Positions 10,557-20,224 of a stretch of 64,000 nt of DNA are shown piece by piece. How positions within the stretch are numbered: position 1 is the first letter of the stretch; each line of letters begins with the position of its first letter. This DNA comes from Siphonodentalium dalli. Taxonomy: Eukaryota; Mollusca; Scaphopoda; Gadilida; Siphonodentaliidae. The translations under genes were made by a program, and so were the position numbers. The DNA is taken from assembly GCA_032622095.1 (NCBI GenBank), contig CP136064.1, positions 273,941,614 through 274,005,613 of the forward strand. The letters are read 5' to 3'. Below the pieces are notes generated by a model. That model saw nothing but the letters and a program-made list of their open reading frames with translations. It searched no databases and was not told the origin of the DNA.

Positions 10557-10611
10557 ATAAATTTTCTGTCACATTTTATAATTTCACACAAAATTAGAGA
10601 TTACGACAACT

Positions 10612-11005
10612 AATTAAACAGTAAAGGCGTACATGAGTCCTAATTAAACAGTAATGGCGTACATGAGTCCTAATTAAACAGTAATGGCGTACATGAGTCC
10701 TAATTAAACAGTAATGGCGTACATGAGTCCTAATTAAACAGTAATGGCGTACATGAATCCTAATTAAACAGTAATGGCGTACATGAGTCCTGATTAAACA
10801 GTAATGGCGTACATGAGTCCTGATTAAACAGTAATGGCGTACATGAGTCCTAATTAAACAGTAATGGCGTACATGAGTCCTAATTAAACAGTAATGGCGT
10901 ACATGAGTCCTAATTAAACAGTAATGGCGTACATGAGTCCTAATTAAACAGTAATGGCGTACATGAGTCCTAATTAAACAGTAATGGCGTACATGAGTCC
11001 TAATT
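10612..11005. repeat. 30-bp minisatellite, 13 units
   Basis: Unit: TAATTAAACAGTAATGGCGT + ACATGAGTCC, nearly invariant over 13 copies. The 30-bp period keeps a minus-strand ORF (10594-11049) open as a ten-residue repeat. No signal, domain or start context argues for translation. Confidence 0.95.
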
Positions 11006-11416
11006 GACCAATAATATCTAACAAGCAGAATAGAAGTTTGTATTTCCAAGAATCACAACATATAAAGCTTCATTCATAAATATTTACATACTAAGTGTTG
11101 TCATCACTAAATCCAGCATTCTGATTGGTCGGCGCCCACGTGGCTAGTTGCAGTTATTTCTCGGTGAATGCGCAACGCCTCATAACACCAAGCTCATAAC
11201 ACCATCGATACGTCATTGGGTTTGGAAAGACGAACGCGTAATGTTTTGAGCGCATTTGGACTTGCGCAGGATTGACTTAATACATCATCGGGTTTCAATA
11301 TGAAGAGAAATTGTTCCTATTAACTTTTGCCAAGGATGCTATTGGGTATTTTGGGCTGTTTTTGTCACGATACACTTTTTGATTTAAATACATTTACAAA
11401 AGTGGCTTTTTCGCTA
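11006..11416. other. No feature recognised
   Basis: Somewhat higher GC around 11120-11290 (GGTCGGCGCCCACGTGGC, ACGAACGCGTAATG) but no ORF, hairpin or repeat supported. Confidence 0.45.
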
Positions 11417-11547
11417 AATGTATATAAATATAAGGATTAACTGCCATGTGGACTATTTTTATGGAGATGTAACCGTGAGGTAAGTGGTCATAACTTGTAT
11501 GTAAAAATAGTCCACATGACAGTTAATCCTTATATATATTTATGCAC
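11417..11547. mobile_element. Small hairpin MITE, about 43-bp arms
   Basis: AAGGATTAACTGCCATGTGG, then ACTATTTTTA, is mirrored by TAAAAATAGTCCACATGACAGTTAATCCTT (two mismatches). Loop of about 45 bp. TATATAAATAT at the termini. Confidence 0.8.
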
Positions 11548-11607
11548 TGTGACGTCATACTGCATGGATCACATGTAAAAGTTATTTATAGCGATGGTAA
11601 TGTGCAC

Positions 11608-11706
11608 ATGGCTAAATTCGTCAGACTGTACTACGAAGCTGGTTCGAGTGTGGTTTTAATCAGATTGGTGCCCGGACAGCTCAGTCTCACAATAAATTTT
11701 TATTGA
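11608..11706 (+). other. Possible exon relic, inverted copy of 9959-10012
   Basis: ATG at 11608 opens a 32-residue frame containing RLYYEAGSSVVLIRL. Compare the minus-strand RLYCEAGSSLVLIRL at 9959-10012. The frame then runs into the GATATC array and stops. Confidence 0.3.
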
Positions 11707-11910
11707 TATCACTAAATGCTTACTATTTTGTGATATCAATAATTCGATTTTGTGATATAAAAAAAGAATTTATGATACCAAAATTGGAATTAGTGATATC
11801 TTGAATTCAGTTTGTGATATCATAAAATATTTAATGATATCATATATACGATTTTGTGATGTCATATATTCATTTAGTGATATCATAAAATGAATTATTG
11901 ATGTCGCTAA
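11695..11910. repeat. Phased array of GATATC-centred palindromes, about 21-bp period
   Basis: GATATC or a one-base variant occurs at 11705, 11732, 11754, 11774, 11795, 11816, 11836, 11858, 11879 and 11900. Spacings are 27, 22, 20, 21, 21, 20, 22, 21 and 21 bp. Six of the ten are intact. Intervening bases vary while TTTGTGATATCA-type cores persist. Confidence 0.85.
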
Positions 11911-12302
11911 ATACATGTAGGTAATAAAAAGAAGAAGGGCGCCCCGTGAATTAGTGTTATTATATGATCATAAACTTTCTTCTAAAAGTCCTATACTAAA
12001 TCATATGGAAAAGAAGTTGATAAATCTACTGGATTGTGCTATAAATAGGCTGTAAGTGTTAATAACAATATAAGTCATGCGATCTCATGAGTTATTAATA
12101 TGATTTGTAAATCCCTGGGTTTTTCCGCATTGTTATGCATTTGATGGATCCATTTACATCCATCTATATGCATGGGTCAGTTGGGTGTTTCAGGCCTGAT
12201 GGGGCTTGATAACATTGGTAGATCATATAATAAAACACTTATTGACATGAGGATTTATCAACCCTTGGAAGTTTAATATTTACCTCACCCCCACCCCCAT
12301 TA

Positions 12303-12358
12303 TAGTAGGGCGGCTAAGTGGAAAATCGTTCACTTGGTGATACAAGCATGAAATTTGG
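12303..12358 (+). repeat. Left terminal inverted repeat of the 3.8-kb element
   Basis: TAGTAGGGCGGCTAAGTG followed by CACTTGGTGATACAAGCATG. Pairs with 16021-16088, which has a roughly 10-bp insertion between the two blocks. Confidence 0.85.
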
Positions 12359-12749
12359 CACGAATGATCAGTATGGGCCACTAAACAATATTGTTCGACA
12401 AACCACGCGAAAATCCAAGATGGCCGCCATTTTTAAGATGGCCGCTATTTTCAGCTACGTCAGTTTTCGAATTTTGAAAAGTTAACCGATTTTATCGATG
12501 TATCACTCAAACAAGAGATCTTATGTCATTTCTAAAGGGTGAATTGAAATTAAAACACAACCTGAGTATATTAAAACAATATATTGTAACAAATTAGCTG
12601 TTTCGTTTCAAAATTTTTGCATTTTTATATCACTTAACTTTCAGATGGTGAAAAAAAAAATCAATTTCAAACAATTTAACCTCACACTATTTATGATGTT
12701 AGTACTGGGATAGCTACATACATTCATTACTATCAGTTCTTAGAGTCTT

Positions 12750-15635
12750 TTAAACTTGGCAGCAAAAACTGCATAAAGTGGTGCATGGAAGCCCAACATG
12801 GTAGCATGTGCATCGCCCACTATACGCATTCTTGCAGCCGCATTTGGTCAACTGACTGAAACATTTGGCAATTGGTGGAAGCTCCGTCCAAAATGGTTCC
12901 CAGTGACTGCCATTTTCTGCCCATCCCCAATATGCAGGACTCGGGTAAGCTGGTTTACGTGCCAATGATTGCCCCTATATATGCACTGCCTCGTATGCGG
13001 CTCGCTTGACATGCTGCAACAACAGCGTAGACCTTGTACATGTTGTAGGTGGAATAGAATTGTATGGTCTCTGTTTCCGTGCAAAAAAAGTCTAGTCTGG
13101 CTTCATTAATGTCATTGGATGTATTTGAACGGTCGTACATTATTATAACGAATCTCTCGATTACTGCAATGTTATGTTCTGTGATGGACACTCGAGAATT
13201 GCCAAGTCTGGAGAAAATTGGTAAAGCTTCTGGAAATACTTTCCATGCCTGCCATGCAGACTTTTTTCCTTTCCCGCGAAATGCAGATACCACATCACAT
13301 CTACTAATTGCATGGAAAGAGAGAATTCCATAACATTTTGTTGTACCTATTGGTGAAACAATCTCATGTATCGGAATCCCTCTGAATGTCTTTCTATGAC
13401 CGAATGCTTTCAAACTTGGGTATATAATTACAGCTATAATCACTACATCCGTATCATTGGCTTGGATTATGATGCTGTTGTGTTGGTTGATAACTGCGTG
13501 TTTTGCATCCACAAATATCCGTGTATCGGCCTTTTCGTGTGTACATGGTGCAAGAATATCCAAATTAAGTTCATTGTTACTTTGTACATGTTCACCTTTG
13601 GTAACAACAATGCCATTGTCCGTAATAACAGTTATGATCTTGTCAGCAAGGAAGTGAAATACTAGTAGCTCTGTTTTGTTGTCATCGTGAAGAAAGCTAT
13701 GCCAGTCTGCTAGTTTTGCTAGATCCTGATACCATTCTCCTGATTCCTTTTCCGCGCCTTGACCTAGTTTCCTGTTTCATTGTCTTGTCAAACACGATGT
13801 CAGTTCTCTTATATTTATGGCAATATGTCTGTATTTTATCTGGTGTCCAATGCCAAGAGGTCTGTGGAGTCATCAGAAAACGGATTTCCTATTTCTTGTG
13901 TCATTTCTGTGAGGTTATTCACATTATTGAAAAAATGTTTTTTTATATGCAATTGTCTCCTCGTGATGCTTGGTTTCTTATGTGATATCCTTTGTACAAG
14001 CAATATTATCATAATCAGAAATAAGGCAACATAATTCTGGACTAGCGACCATCCATCTATTGAATGTGCTTCATCCTCAGTTATCCCAATTGCTCCTCCA
14101 TTCCTTTTCATGACTGCATTGTGCTGTTCATGGGCCTGGTCTATTGTCATACTTGAGAAGTTTCTTTCAGTCTTGTATACAACAAAGTTCCCTCTGTGAA
14201 ATTCAATTGCTATGCTGGGATGTTTCTTCTCTATTGTCATCATGTCTCTGAGGTGAATAGGTAGCAGTAAAATTGTCAATTCAATGTCAAGAACCAAACT
14301 CCAGAACTGTGGACTAAGCACATTTACTTTTACACCAGTCGTTGAAATTTGAGTGCGTACTATCAACATCGGATAAATCCCGACTGCAGTATTCTGAGTG
14401 TGCAAATTGCATGAGTTTGAACAGACTACATGTTGTTATCTGATGTGCCTGATGTGTCGGGTTTTTGTAATACGTGAAACTTTGATGAATTAATCTGCTG
14501 AGATTGGGCTTGCTATACCTGCTTCCACAAGAGCACTGCTCCAGTCGCTATCCAGAAGCACTGAACCAACCATTGTTAGAGCATCCAATTCCAGATGTAA
14601 CCCTCCAAGCATAACAGCATATTTGTCCTCACCATATAAGTCTGGCCACTGCCACTGTATCTGCTTAGCCAATGCACACATAGGCTGGTCTGCAGTAATG
14701 ATCAGTGTCCGTACTGAGTTTAGAAGTTGAACCGATTCATTAATTTTGTGCATGCGATGTTTTATCGTGGTTAATGAGTGAGCCTGATCACGCAACAGAG
14801 GTGACATTGAGGTTATTGCTACTCCAAACTTATGACCTCTCTTTTGAGTCGCATGATGAGCTGGCCACGTTATTTATGTACTTCTGTTGACGCGACCTTT
14901 TTCAACCACTCATAATCCAGCCGAAGATGTTTTTGAAAAACAGTTGAACCAGGTAGATCAAAGCCGGTGTTGGTTGGTGGGTTTGGCTTTACATCTTTTA
15001 AATAGACAGGTGGAACATTTGTATACGAGCCTAGAAGATGTGGGATTTGTTTCGTTTTTCCAGAACTGAAGTCAAGATGTTGCTGCTCGCCTTAATTATC
15101 TGGATGCGGATACTGAAACATAGAAATATTTGTCCCGTGGAAAGATGATGTGCTGGTAGTTGATGTAGGGTTGTGGTCAATATTGTCCAAAGCAGATGTG
15201 GTGAACAAGCCTTTTCTCAATATAGGTGGACACACAACTCCATCTGTTTGATACTGTTTAACAACAACCTCTCCAAGCTGGTTTGAGATGTCCATGACAT
15301 GATCATAAGATATACTCAGTCAGTTTTCATAGAACATGTAAAATCAGGTTTCGTTTCCTTTTTTTTGCGTACAAAGTGATGCCAGTGTATATAGGGAATG
15401 GTGTTTCACAGTCTTGACAGTGGCGATGATAAAAGGCTTTGTCCTTGTATCTAGATGAGAAACAGTTGATTTGTAATAAGTGCCCGATTGCTAAATCAGA
15501 CTTTGTTGCACCATTTGTAAGCTGTGACTTGATGTCAGCACCATGCTCGATCATACATACAATTGCAGAACTTGTTGTCAAATTTGGTACGATGTTCAAG
15601 CATATGTTTGCGAATGATTTCTGCTGCTCCAACAA
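12750..15635 (-). pseudogene. Decayed uncharacterised invertebrate repeat-family protein (HEKADTRI type)
   Basis: The coding order on the minus strand is preserved but broken into several frames. At 15327-15635: ETPFPIYTGITLYAKKRKR. At 15092-15295: VCPPILRKGLFTTSALDNID, then SSFHGTNISMFQ. Near 15010-15045: SYTNVPPVYLKD. At 14490-14807: ITADQPMCALAKQIQWQWP and DLYGEDKYAVMLGGLHLE. At 13836-14405: PIHLRDM (residues 49-55) and IDQAHEQHN (88-96). At 12955-13563: HEKADTRI (9-16) and NDTDV (36-40), which look like an acidic-residue active-site pattern. At 12750-12965: a terminal cysteine cluster with eight Cys between residues 42 and 69. I recognise these blocks, in this order, as a family found in many copies in marine-invertebrate genomes and usually annotated only as uncharacterised. 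Its biochemical function is unknown to me. Frameshifts and stops make this copy non-functional. Its position between matched TIRs suggests the family is, or is carried by, a DNA transposon. Confidence 0.85.
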
Positions 15636-16020
15636 TTGTAGCGCTTAATTATATTTACAAGCTTGGGATATTACAGAACTAACTGTGTCTGAGAAAGTCA
15701 TAAGCACGTCGTGACCATGTTTGTTTATGCTCCTCTATTTTTTTGAAGAATTTTGGTGAAAAAAACCCTGTAAAAATAATCTATAAATTCCGAAAAAATA
15801 ATAATATTTTTGCATACTTATGATAACAAAACATTTAAAGGGATGATTTACTTATATATCGTAACAAAGAAAGAACCGAAAAGTGGTTAGTGTATCTTAT
15901 ATACTGGGTAGAAGTTAAATGCGGCGGCCATTTTGAAAAATGGCGGCCATCTTGAATCCGGTGGCCATTTTGATTGGTTTGTCGAGCAATTTGTTTTAGT
16001 ACTATATATTGATCATGCAT
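15636..16020. other. Non-coding subterminal part of the 3.8-kb element
   Basis: Upstream (5') side of the decayed gene. Contains GCGGCGGCCATTTTG and ATGGCGGCCATCTTGAA (15923-15957), mirrored near the other end at 12417-12452. No ORF of note. Confidence 0.6.
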
Positions 16021-16088
16021 ACCAAGTTTCATGCTTGTATCACCAACTGAACAATTTTACCATAATTTTACACTTAGCCGCCCTACTA
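16021..16088 (-). repeat. Right terminal inverted repeat of the 3.8-kb element
   Basis: ACCAAGTTTCATGCTTGTAT, CACCAACTGAACAATTTTAC, then CACTTAGCCGCCCTACTA. Complement of the 12303 end. Followed by TTAAGG. Confidence 0.85.
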
Positions 16089-16092
16089 TTAA

Positions 16093-16180
16093 GGCTCCCG
16101 AAATGCAACAGAATTCAAACCAAAAATAGATTTTCAATGGAAGGAAATAACTATATCTTAAGATATAGAGTTATTCCCCT
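16093..16180. repeat. L-family repeat with palindromic end
   Basis: GGCTCCCGAAATGCAACAGA matches 43091-43111. It ends in an inverted repeat GGAATAACTATATC-TTAAG-ATATAGAGTTATTCC (approximate), homologous to the perfect palindrome at 43131-43186. Confidence 0.7.
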
Positions 16181-16187
16181 TATATAT

Positions 16188-16350
16188 TAGATTATACCTT
16201 GGTATACTTAGTGTCTGTTTTAAAGGTATTCGTTGCAGAAATATTCATATTTGTTCAAATCGCCATCAACAGAAGGAATATTCAAATATATATAGTTTTA
16301 TTCATATGCCAAACATAATAAGCGCGTAAATAGTATATTGTCGTCAAGAG
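16188..16350 (+). repeat. Dispersed 165-bp repeat, copy 2
   Basis: Near-identical to 7403-7573, ending at the same GTATATTGTCGTCAAGA. The copy differs by a few substitutions and one short deletion near the ATATATATA tract. Confidence 0.85.
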
Positions 16351-16365
16351 TTATTACATATTGTA

Positions 16366-17040
16366 ATGTGCTGAACCTCAGTATAGTATGAAATGGCAAG
16401 CTTTCTCGTGATAGATCTCAAAATAAAGTGAAGGTTTGGTTTGAGACTTTAATATCATATTTAGCTTTAACCCTTTACCCAACAGAAGGGCCCTGTGCCA
16501 ATGCATTCTCTTATATATGCGAGTCAACCATAGGTCGCCTCGCATATATAAGAGAATGCATTGGCTTAACACATTAAAAATTATAAAATTGTTAAAGAAT
16601 GTAAGAAAAAATGGTAAAAAGTGTTAAAAAAAGATTTGTTTTAGGCCAATGCATTCTCTTATATATGCGAGGCGACCTATGGTCGACTTGCATATATAAG
16701 AGAATGCATTGGCACAGGGTATAACTGTAACTATCACACTGTGATATCCATATTTGTATGGTTCTATTGAGACAGACCGAAGATATTTTAGGCTGTTGAA
16801 GCTTTATTTGGCCGGTTTTGGCCGGTTTGTTGGGTAAAGGGTTAAACAGGTTGTGATGATGTGATTAATCTCAGTATGAAATGGGAAGTTTTCTAATGAT
16901 ACATGTACATGTATATCTCAGCATAACGTGAAGTTTGATTTCAGACTTGGAATATTTTACATAGCTTTATACAGATTGTGATGATGTGATTAATCTCAGT
17001 GTGAAATGGCAAGTTTTCTTATGATACATGTACATGATTT
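16366..17040 (+). repeat. Three tandem units of about 130 bp, one junction hit by a B2 element
   Basis: Each unit has ATCTCAGTATGAAATGG, AAGTTTTCT-ATGATA, then GTGAAG-TTTG and AGACTT-AATAT. Unit 1 (16366-16466) is separated from unit 2 by the B2 element. The unit 2/3 junction (16966-16971) is uninterrupted. Confidence 0.8.
16467..16845. mobile_element. B2-family double-hairpin element, TTAA target
   Basis: TTAA at 16467-16470 and 16842-16845. Ends CCCTTTACCCAACAGAAGGG and GTTTGTTGGGTAAAGGG. Two hairpins of the GCCAATGCATTCTC type (16497-16567 and 16643-16715). The empty site at 16966-16971 (GCTTTATACAG versus GCTTTAA...TTAAACAG) supports insertion at TTAA. The CCC/GGG plus TTAA pattern suggests piggyBac-type mobilisation (inference). 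Confidence 0.9.
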
Positions 17041-17054
17041 CTAACTCAACATTA

Positions 17055-17240
17055 CAGTAATGCTCTAAGTAAGCGACTTCTTAACCACAGCAGAATTATG
17101 GGTAACTTTTCAGGATTTAGTCTGAAATATGGCTTGTTGCCATTCATCGGAAAGCTCTCCCCATATTTCAGACTAAATCCTGAAAAGTTACCCATAATTC
17201 TGCTGTGGTTAAGAAGTCGCTTACTTAGAGCATATTACTG
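17055..17240. mobile_element. A-family hairpin MITE, copy A2
   Basis: TA on both sides (17053-17054 and 17241-17242). Both arms carry the private variant AAGCGACTTCTTAACC instead of the family AATCGACTCCTTAACC. Loop region shortened. Confidence 0.9.
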
Positions 17241-17312
17241 TAAGTGGAGTCTGGTTTCTGATAACTGCTGGCTGGCGAGAAACATCCAATTTAGTATTAT
17301 CCATAGAGCAGA

Positions 17313-17842
17313 CCCCAAAATATGGTGCCGGACATTTGCAGAATGAGGTTCCCAGAGGACAGCGGGCTATCATCACTAAATTCACAATCTGGGGACCTCA
17401 TTCTGCTTAGACCTCATCTTTGGTATGGTTCTTTGTATAAAATTAGCAAGTTTTTTTTGGTTTCTTTAGAAAGTATCCTTTTAGTCGAGTTTATGCTTTG
17501 GCGAGGTCGGTAGGTGGGCGGGCACAAGACAGTTAGCGCGATAACTCAATCAAACGTCAACCAATTTAATTGATATTTGGTAAATGGGTCTGTTGCAACA
17601 ATATCTATCACGAGTTCGAAAACCAGGTTTGAAACATTTTATACGAAAATTATGGGCCTTAGTTTATCTATTTTTAGCGATTTTAAATCTGAGTCTAGGT
17701 CTCCCATAGCAGTTGAGGCCATGCAGAATGATGTCCCCAGATGATGAATTTGGTGATGCTAGCCTGCTGTGTGGGTAGTCTCACTAAATTCACCCTTTGG
17801 GAACGGCATTTGGTAAATGTCCGGCACCAAATTTTAAGACCT
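17313..17842. mobile_element. C-family foldback element, copy 3
   Basis: Left arm AAAATATGGTGCCGGACATT + TGCAGAATGAGG. The right arm is its complement around 17805-17842. Internal hairpins (17340-17405 and 17723-17800) are worn. A G/C-rich patch GCGAGGTCGGTAGGTGGGCG lies in the spacer. Confidence 0.7.
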
Positions 17843-17965
17843 GCCATAGAGAATGGATATTCAGCACCGTAGTTCATTCTGTCTTATCCACAGATTCCTG
17901 AAACATGTCCATGTCGTTTTTCAGCACCGTAGTTCAGGTTGTTTTATCCATAGATTGCCAGTGTT

Positions 17966-18366
17966 TTAACCCTTTACCCAACAAACCGGCCAAAACCGGC
18001 CAAATAAAGCTTCAACAGCCTAAAATATCTTCGGTCTGTCGCAATAGAACCATACAAATATGGATATCATTGGAACCGGCTCCTTGACCACATTGTGATA
18101 GTTACAGTTATGCCCTGTGCCAATGCATTCTCTTATATATACGAGTCGACCATAGGTCGCCTCGCATATATAAGAGAATGCATTGGCCTAAAAAAAAATA
18201 TTTTTTTAACACTTTTTACCATTTTTTTTTACCATTCTTTAACAATTTATAATTTTTAATGTGTTAAGCCAATGCATTCTCTTATATATGCGAGGCGACC
18301 TATGGTCGACTAGCATATATAAGAGAATGCATTGGCACAGGGCCCTTCTGTTGAGTAAAGGGTTAA
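17966..18366. mobile_element. B2-family double-hairpin element, second copy (inverted)
   Basis: TTAA at 17966-17969 and 18363-18366. Left end CCCTTTACCCAACAAACCGG. It is the reverse orientation of the copy at 16467. The right TTAA is shared with the abutting B1 element, so two elements sit back to back on one TTAA. Confidence 0.85.
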
Positions 18367-19480
18367 CCCTATCATGACGGGAGCTGCGCTGGTGCAGCAT
18401 TAAAGATCATGTGCCAGTGCATTTTCTTATAAACATCTAAAAAAAAGAAAGTCCCCCCCCTAATATATTTGGTAATATTTTATGAGATATTGGATGGATT
18501 TTGACGAAACTTTACGCAAATGTTTAGTGGTATCTGATACACAACCTGTGTGAGACACCGTCCTGTGAGTTATGTCATGGCCGGCTGAGCATGAATTGAA
18601 AGGAGAGGGGTGCTTTTCAAAAGTTGCAAAACACTGACATGGAAAGTCACTCCATTGTTCCTTTGTTCACACAAGTGGTTACTGGTTGTAAATGTGGTCT
18701 AAAAGTGACACTGTGAGTCCACGATAACAAGCGTGTCATCTTCGGGACATAATGTTCCTGCTGCATGCCTAGGCCATTCAGTCTAACCACATTCCTGGAT
18801 GACACCTTGAAGTTTCATGCTTTGATCAACACAGAGTTATTGAAATCAGTCCCTTTGAAGCCATTTTTCAGTAAACCATGTTTCCCACCATGTAGGCCAT
18901 TGAGGTACCAACACATAAGGATGTTCCAAGCCTGAGCGAGAAGTGGGGACCAAGGCACAGCTGAATGTCTGTGATCACTCTACCTGTGTTTTTGCAACTT
19001 TTGAAAAGTGTCCCTCTTCCATTAAATTTGTGCACACTCAGCCATATCTCACCTCACAGCACAGTAATTAGCACACTTGATGTCTTTGGTACCACAAATC
19101 ATTTGATGAAAGTTTCATCAAAATCTATCCAATATCTCATAAAATATTACCGAATATATTAGGGGGGGGCTTTCTTTTTTGAGGTGTTTATATGCAAGTC
19201 TCCCATAGGGTGCCTCGCATATATAAGATAATGAAATGACTTACAAGGTGAAGGTAAATATTGTCAGGCCAATGTATTCTCTGAAATATGCAAGGCTCCC
19301 TATGGGAGACTCGCTTATATAAGAGAATGCATTGGCTTACAATGGCAAGGTAAATATTGTTTGGCCTATGTATTCTCTTATATATGTGAGGCTCCCTATG
19401 GGAGACCCGCATATATAAGAGAATGCATTGGCACAGGGTTTTCACATAAGTTCAGGAAGCTCTAGTCATGGAAGGGTTAA
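18363..19480. mobile_element. B1-family element split by a nested MITE
   Basis: TTAA at 18363-18366 and 19477-19480. Left end CCCTATCATGACGGGAGCTG; right end AGTCATGGAAGGG. Its first hairpin is interrupted after TTTTCTTATA by the 757-bp element at 18432. The homologous copy at 43499-43767 is uninterrupted. Confidence 0.85.
18432..19188. mobile_element. 757-bp long-TIR MITE nested in a B1 hairpin
   Basis: Ends AACATCTAAAAAAAAGAAAG and CTTTCTTTTTTGAGGTGTT, followed inward by CCCCCCCTAATATATT and a TIR extending past 60 bp (GTAATATTTTATGAGATATT and complement). Subterminal blocks around CTTTTCAAAAGTTGCAAAA are also mirrored. Flanked by TA. Undisturbed sequence at 43560-43575 gives the empty site. 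Confidence 0.9.
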
Positions 19481-19487
19481 GATTCAA

Positions 19488-19870
19488 GTTCACTCAATAT
19501 AATGTGGAGTCTGGTTTCGGAACACTGGATCGGGAAACATGGTCATATAGTATCCTTTTTTTCGGAACCACAATGGAAATAAGCCACCTATTCCTTGCCT
19601 TTTATATCTCAACATAATGTGGAGTCTGGTTTGCGGTCACTGGGTGGGCTGACAAGGAACATGTCCATTGAATGTTGTTTTTCAGCACCGTAGTTCATGT
19701 TGTATCCGCATATTCCCAGTGTTTTATGACTCAAGTTCACTCAACATAATGTGGAGTCTGGTTTCGGGAACACTAGGTCGGGAAACGTGGCCATATTGTG
19801 TCTCTTTTTTTAAGCCACCTATTCCTTGCCATACTTATGTATATCTCAACATAACGTCGAGTCTGGTTTG
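19488..19870. repeat. Four degenerate tandem units of about 115-130 bp
   Basis: GTTCACTCAATATAATGTGG / ATAATGTGGAGTCTGGTTT recurs near 19500, 19615, 19745 and 19850. The second unit also contains a copy of the tail-coding segment of the neighbouring exon (CAGCACCGTAGTTCATGTTG at 19683). Confidence 0.75.
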
Positions 19871-20189
19871 CGGTCACTGGGTGGACTGACGAGAAACATG
19901 TCCATTGAATGTCGTTTTTCAGCACCGTAGTTCATGTTCGCATATCCACCAATTTCCATCTGCTCAAACGGGTCCCGTTTCGCGAGTGAACCGCTGTTTA
20001 TAGAGTTCAAATCAGACTGTGACGTTCCGACTGATGTGGCGTTGCCGCTCACCGGAGGAGATGAATTGTTTTTGTTATTTTTCCTAATCCGATATTTCCA
20101 CATGAAAAAGAGAAGAACTAATGCGCCTATGATGAGCGTTGCGAGGACGACGTTGATACATAATATAGTTATCTCTCTAGACTCCATAC
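19846..20189 (-). CDS. Probable 3'-terminal exon: transmembrane segment and cytoplasmic tail of a membrane protein
   Basis: The minus-strand frame opens right after a good acceptor (TTTACTTTATTTCAG, ending at 20190) and stops at 19846. About 113 residues are encoded. Residues 8-29 (ILCINVVLATLIIGALVLLF) form one hydrophobic helix. It is followed by a basic stop-transfer stretch (KYRIRKNNKNN) and a Ser/Asn-rich tail with two tyrosine sites (GGYANM, NMNYGAE) that could be phosphorylated or bind adaptors. No upstream exon is recognised in the window, so the ectodomain is unknown. A paralogue at 43976-44160 keeps the acceptor and helix but is broken. The methionine near the exon start may not be an initiator. 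Alternatives: a processed fragment, or a pseudo-exon carried by a repeat. Confidence 0.5.
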
Positions 20190-20224
20190 CTGAAATAAAG
20201 TAAATACATACTAAGTCAATGTCT

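Larger units (their letters stand above)
12303..16088 (-). mobile_element. 3.8-kb TIR-bounded element carrying a decayed HEKADTRI-type gene
   Basis: The left end TAGTAGGGCGGCTAAGTG...GTGATACAAGCATGAAA (12303-12353) is the complement of the right end at 16022-16088 (TTTCATGCTTGTATCACC...CACTTAGCCGCCCTACTA). Both ends also carry subterminal GGCGGCCAT/AAGATGGCCGCC motifs (near 12418 and 15924). Flanks are ATTA on the left and TTAA on the right, suggesting a TTA or TTAA target. The right flank (GGCTCCCGAAATGCAACAG) belongs to repeat family L, also at 43083. The gene inside runs on the minus strand. Assigning this as one transposon is my inference from matched ends and orientation. Confidence 0.75.

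Noticed and set aside
10594-11049. 151-residue minus ORF of ten-residue repeats (IRTHVRHYCL)
   Set aside because: Product of the 30-bp minisatellite. No flanking coding sequence or signal peptide.
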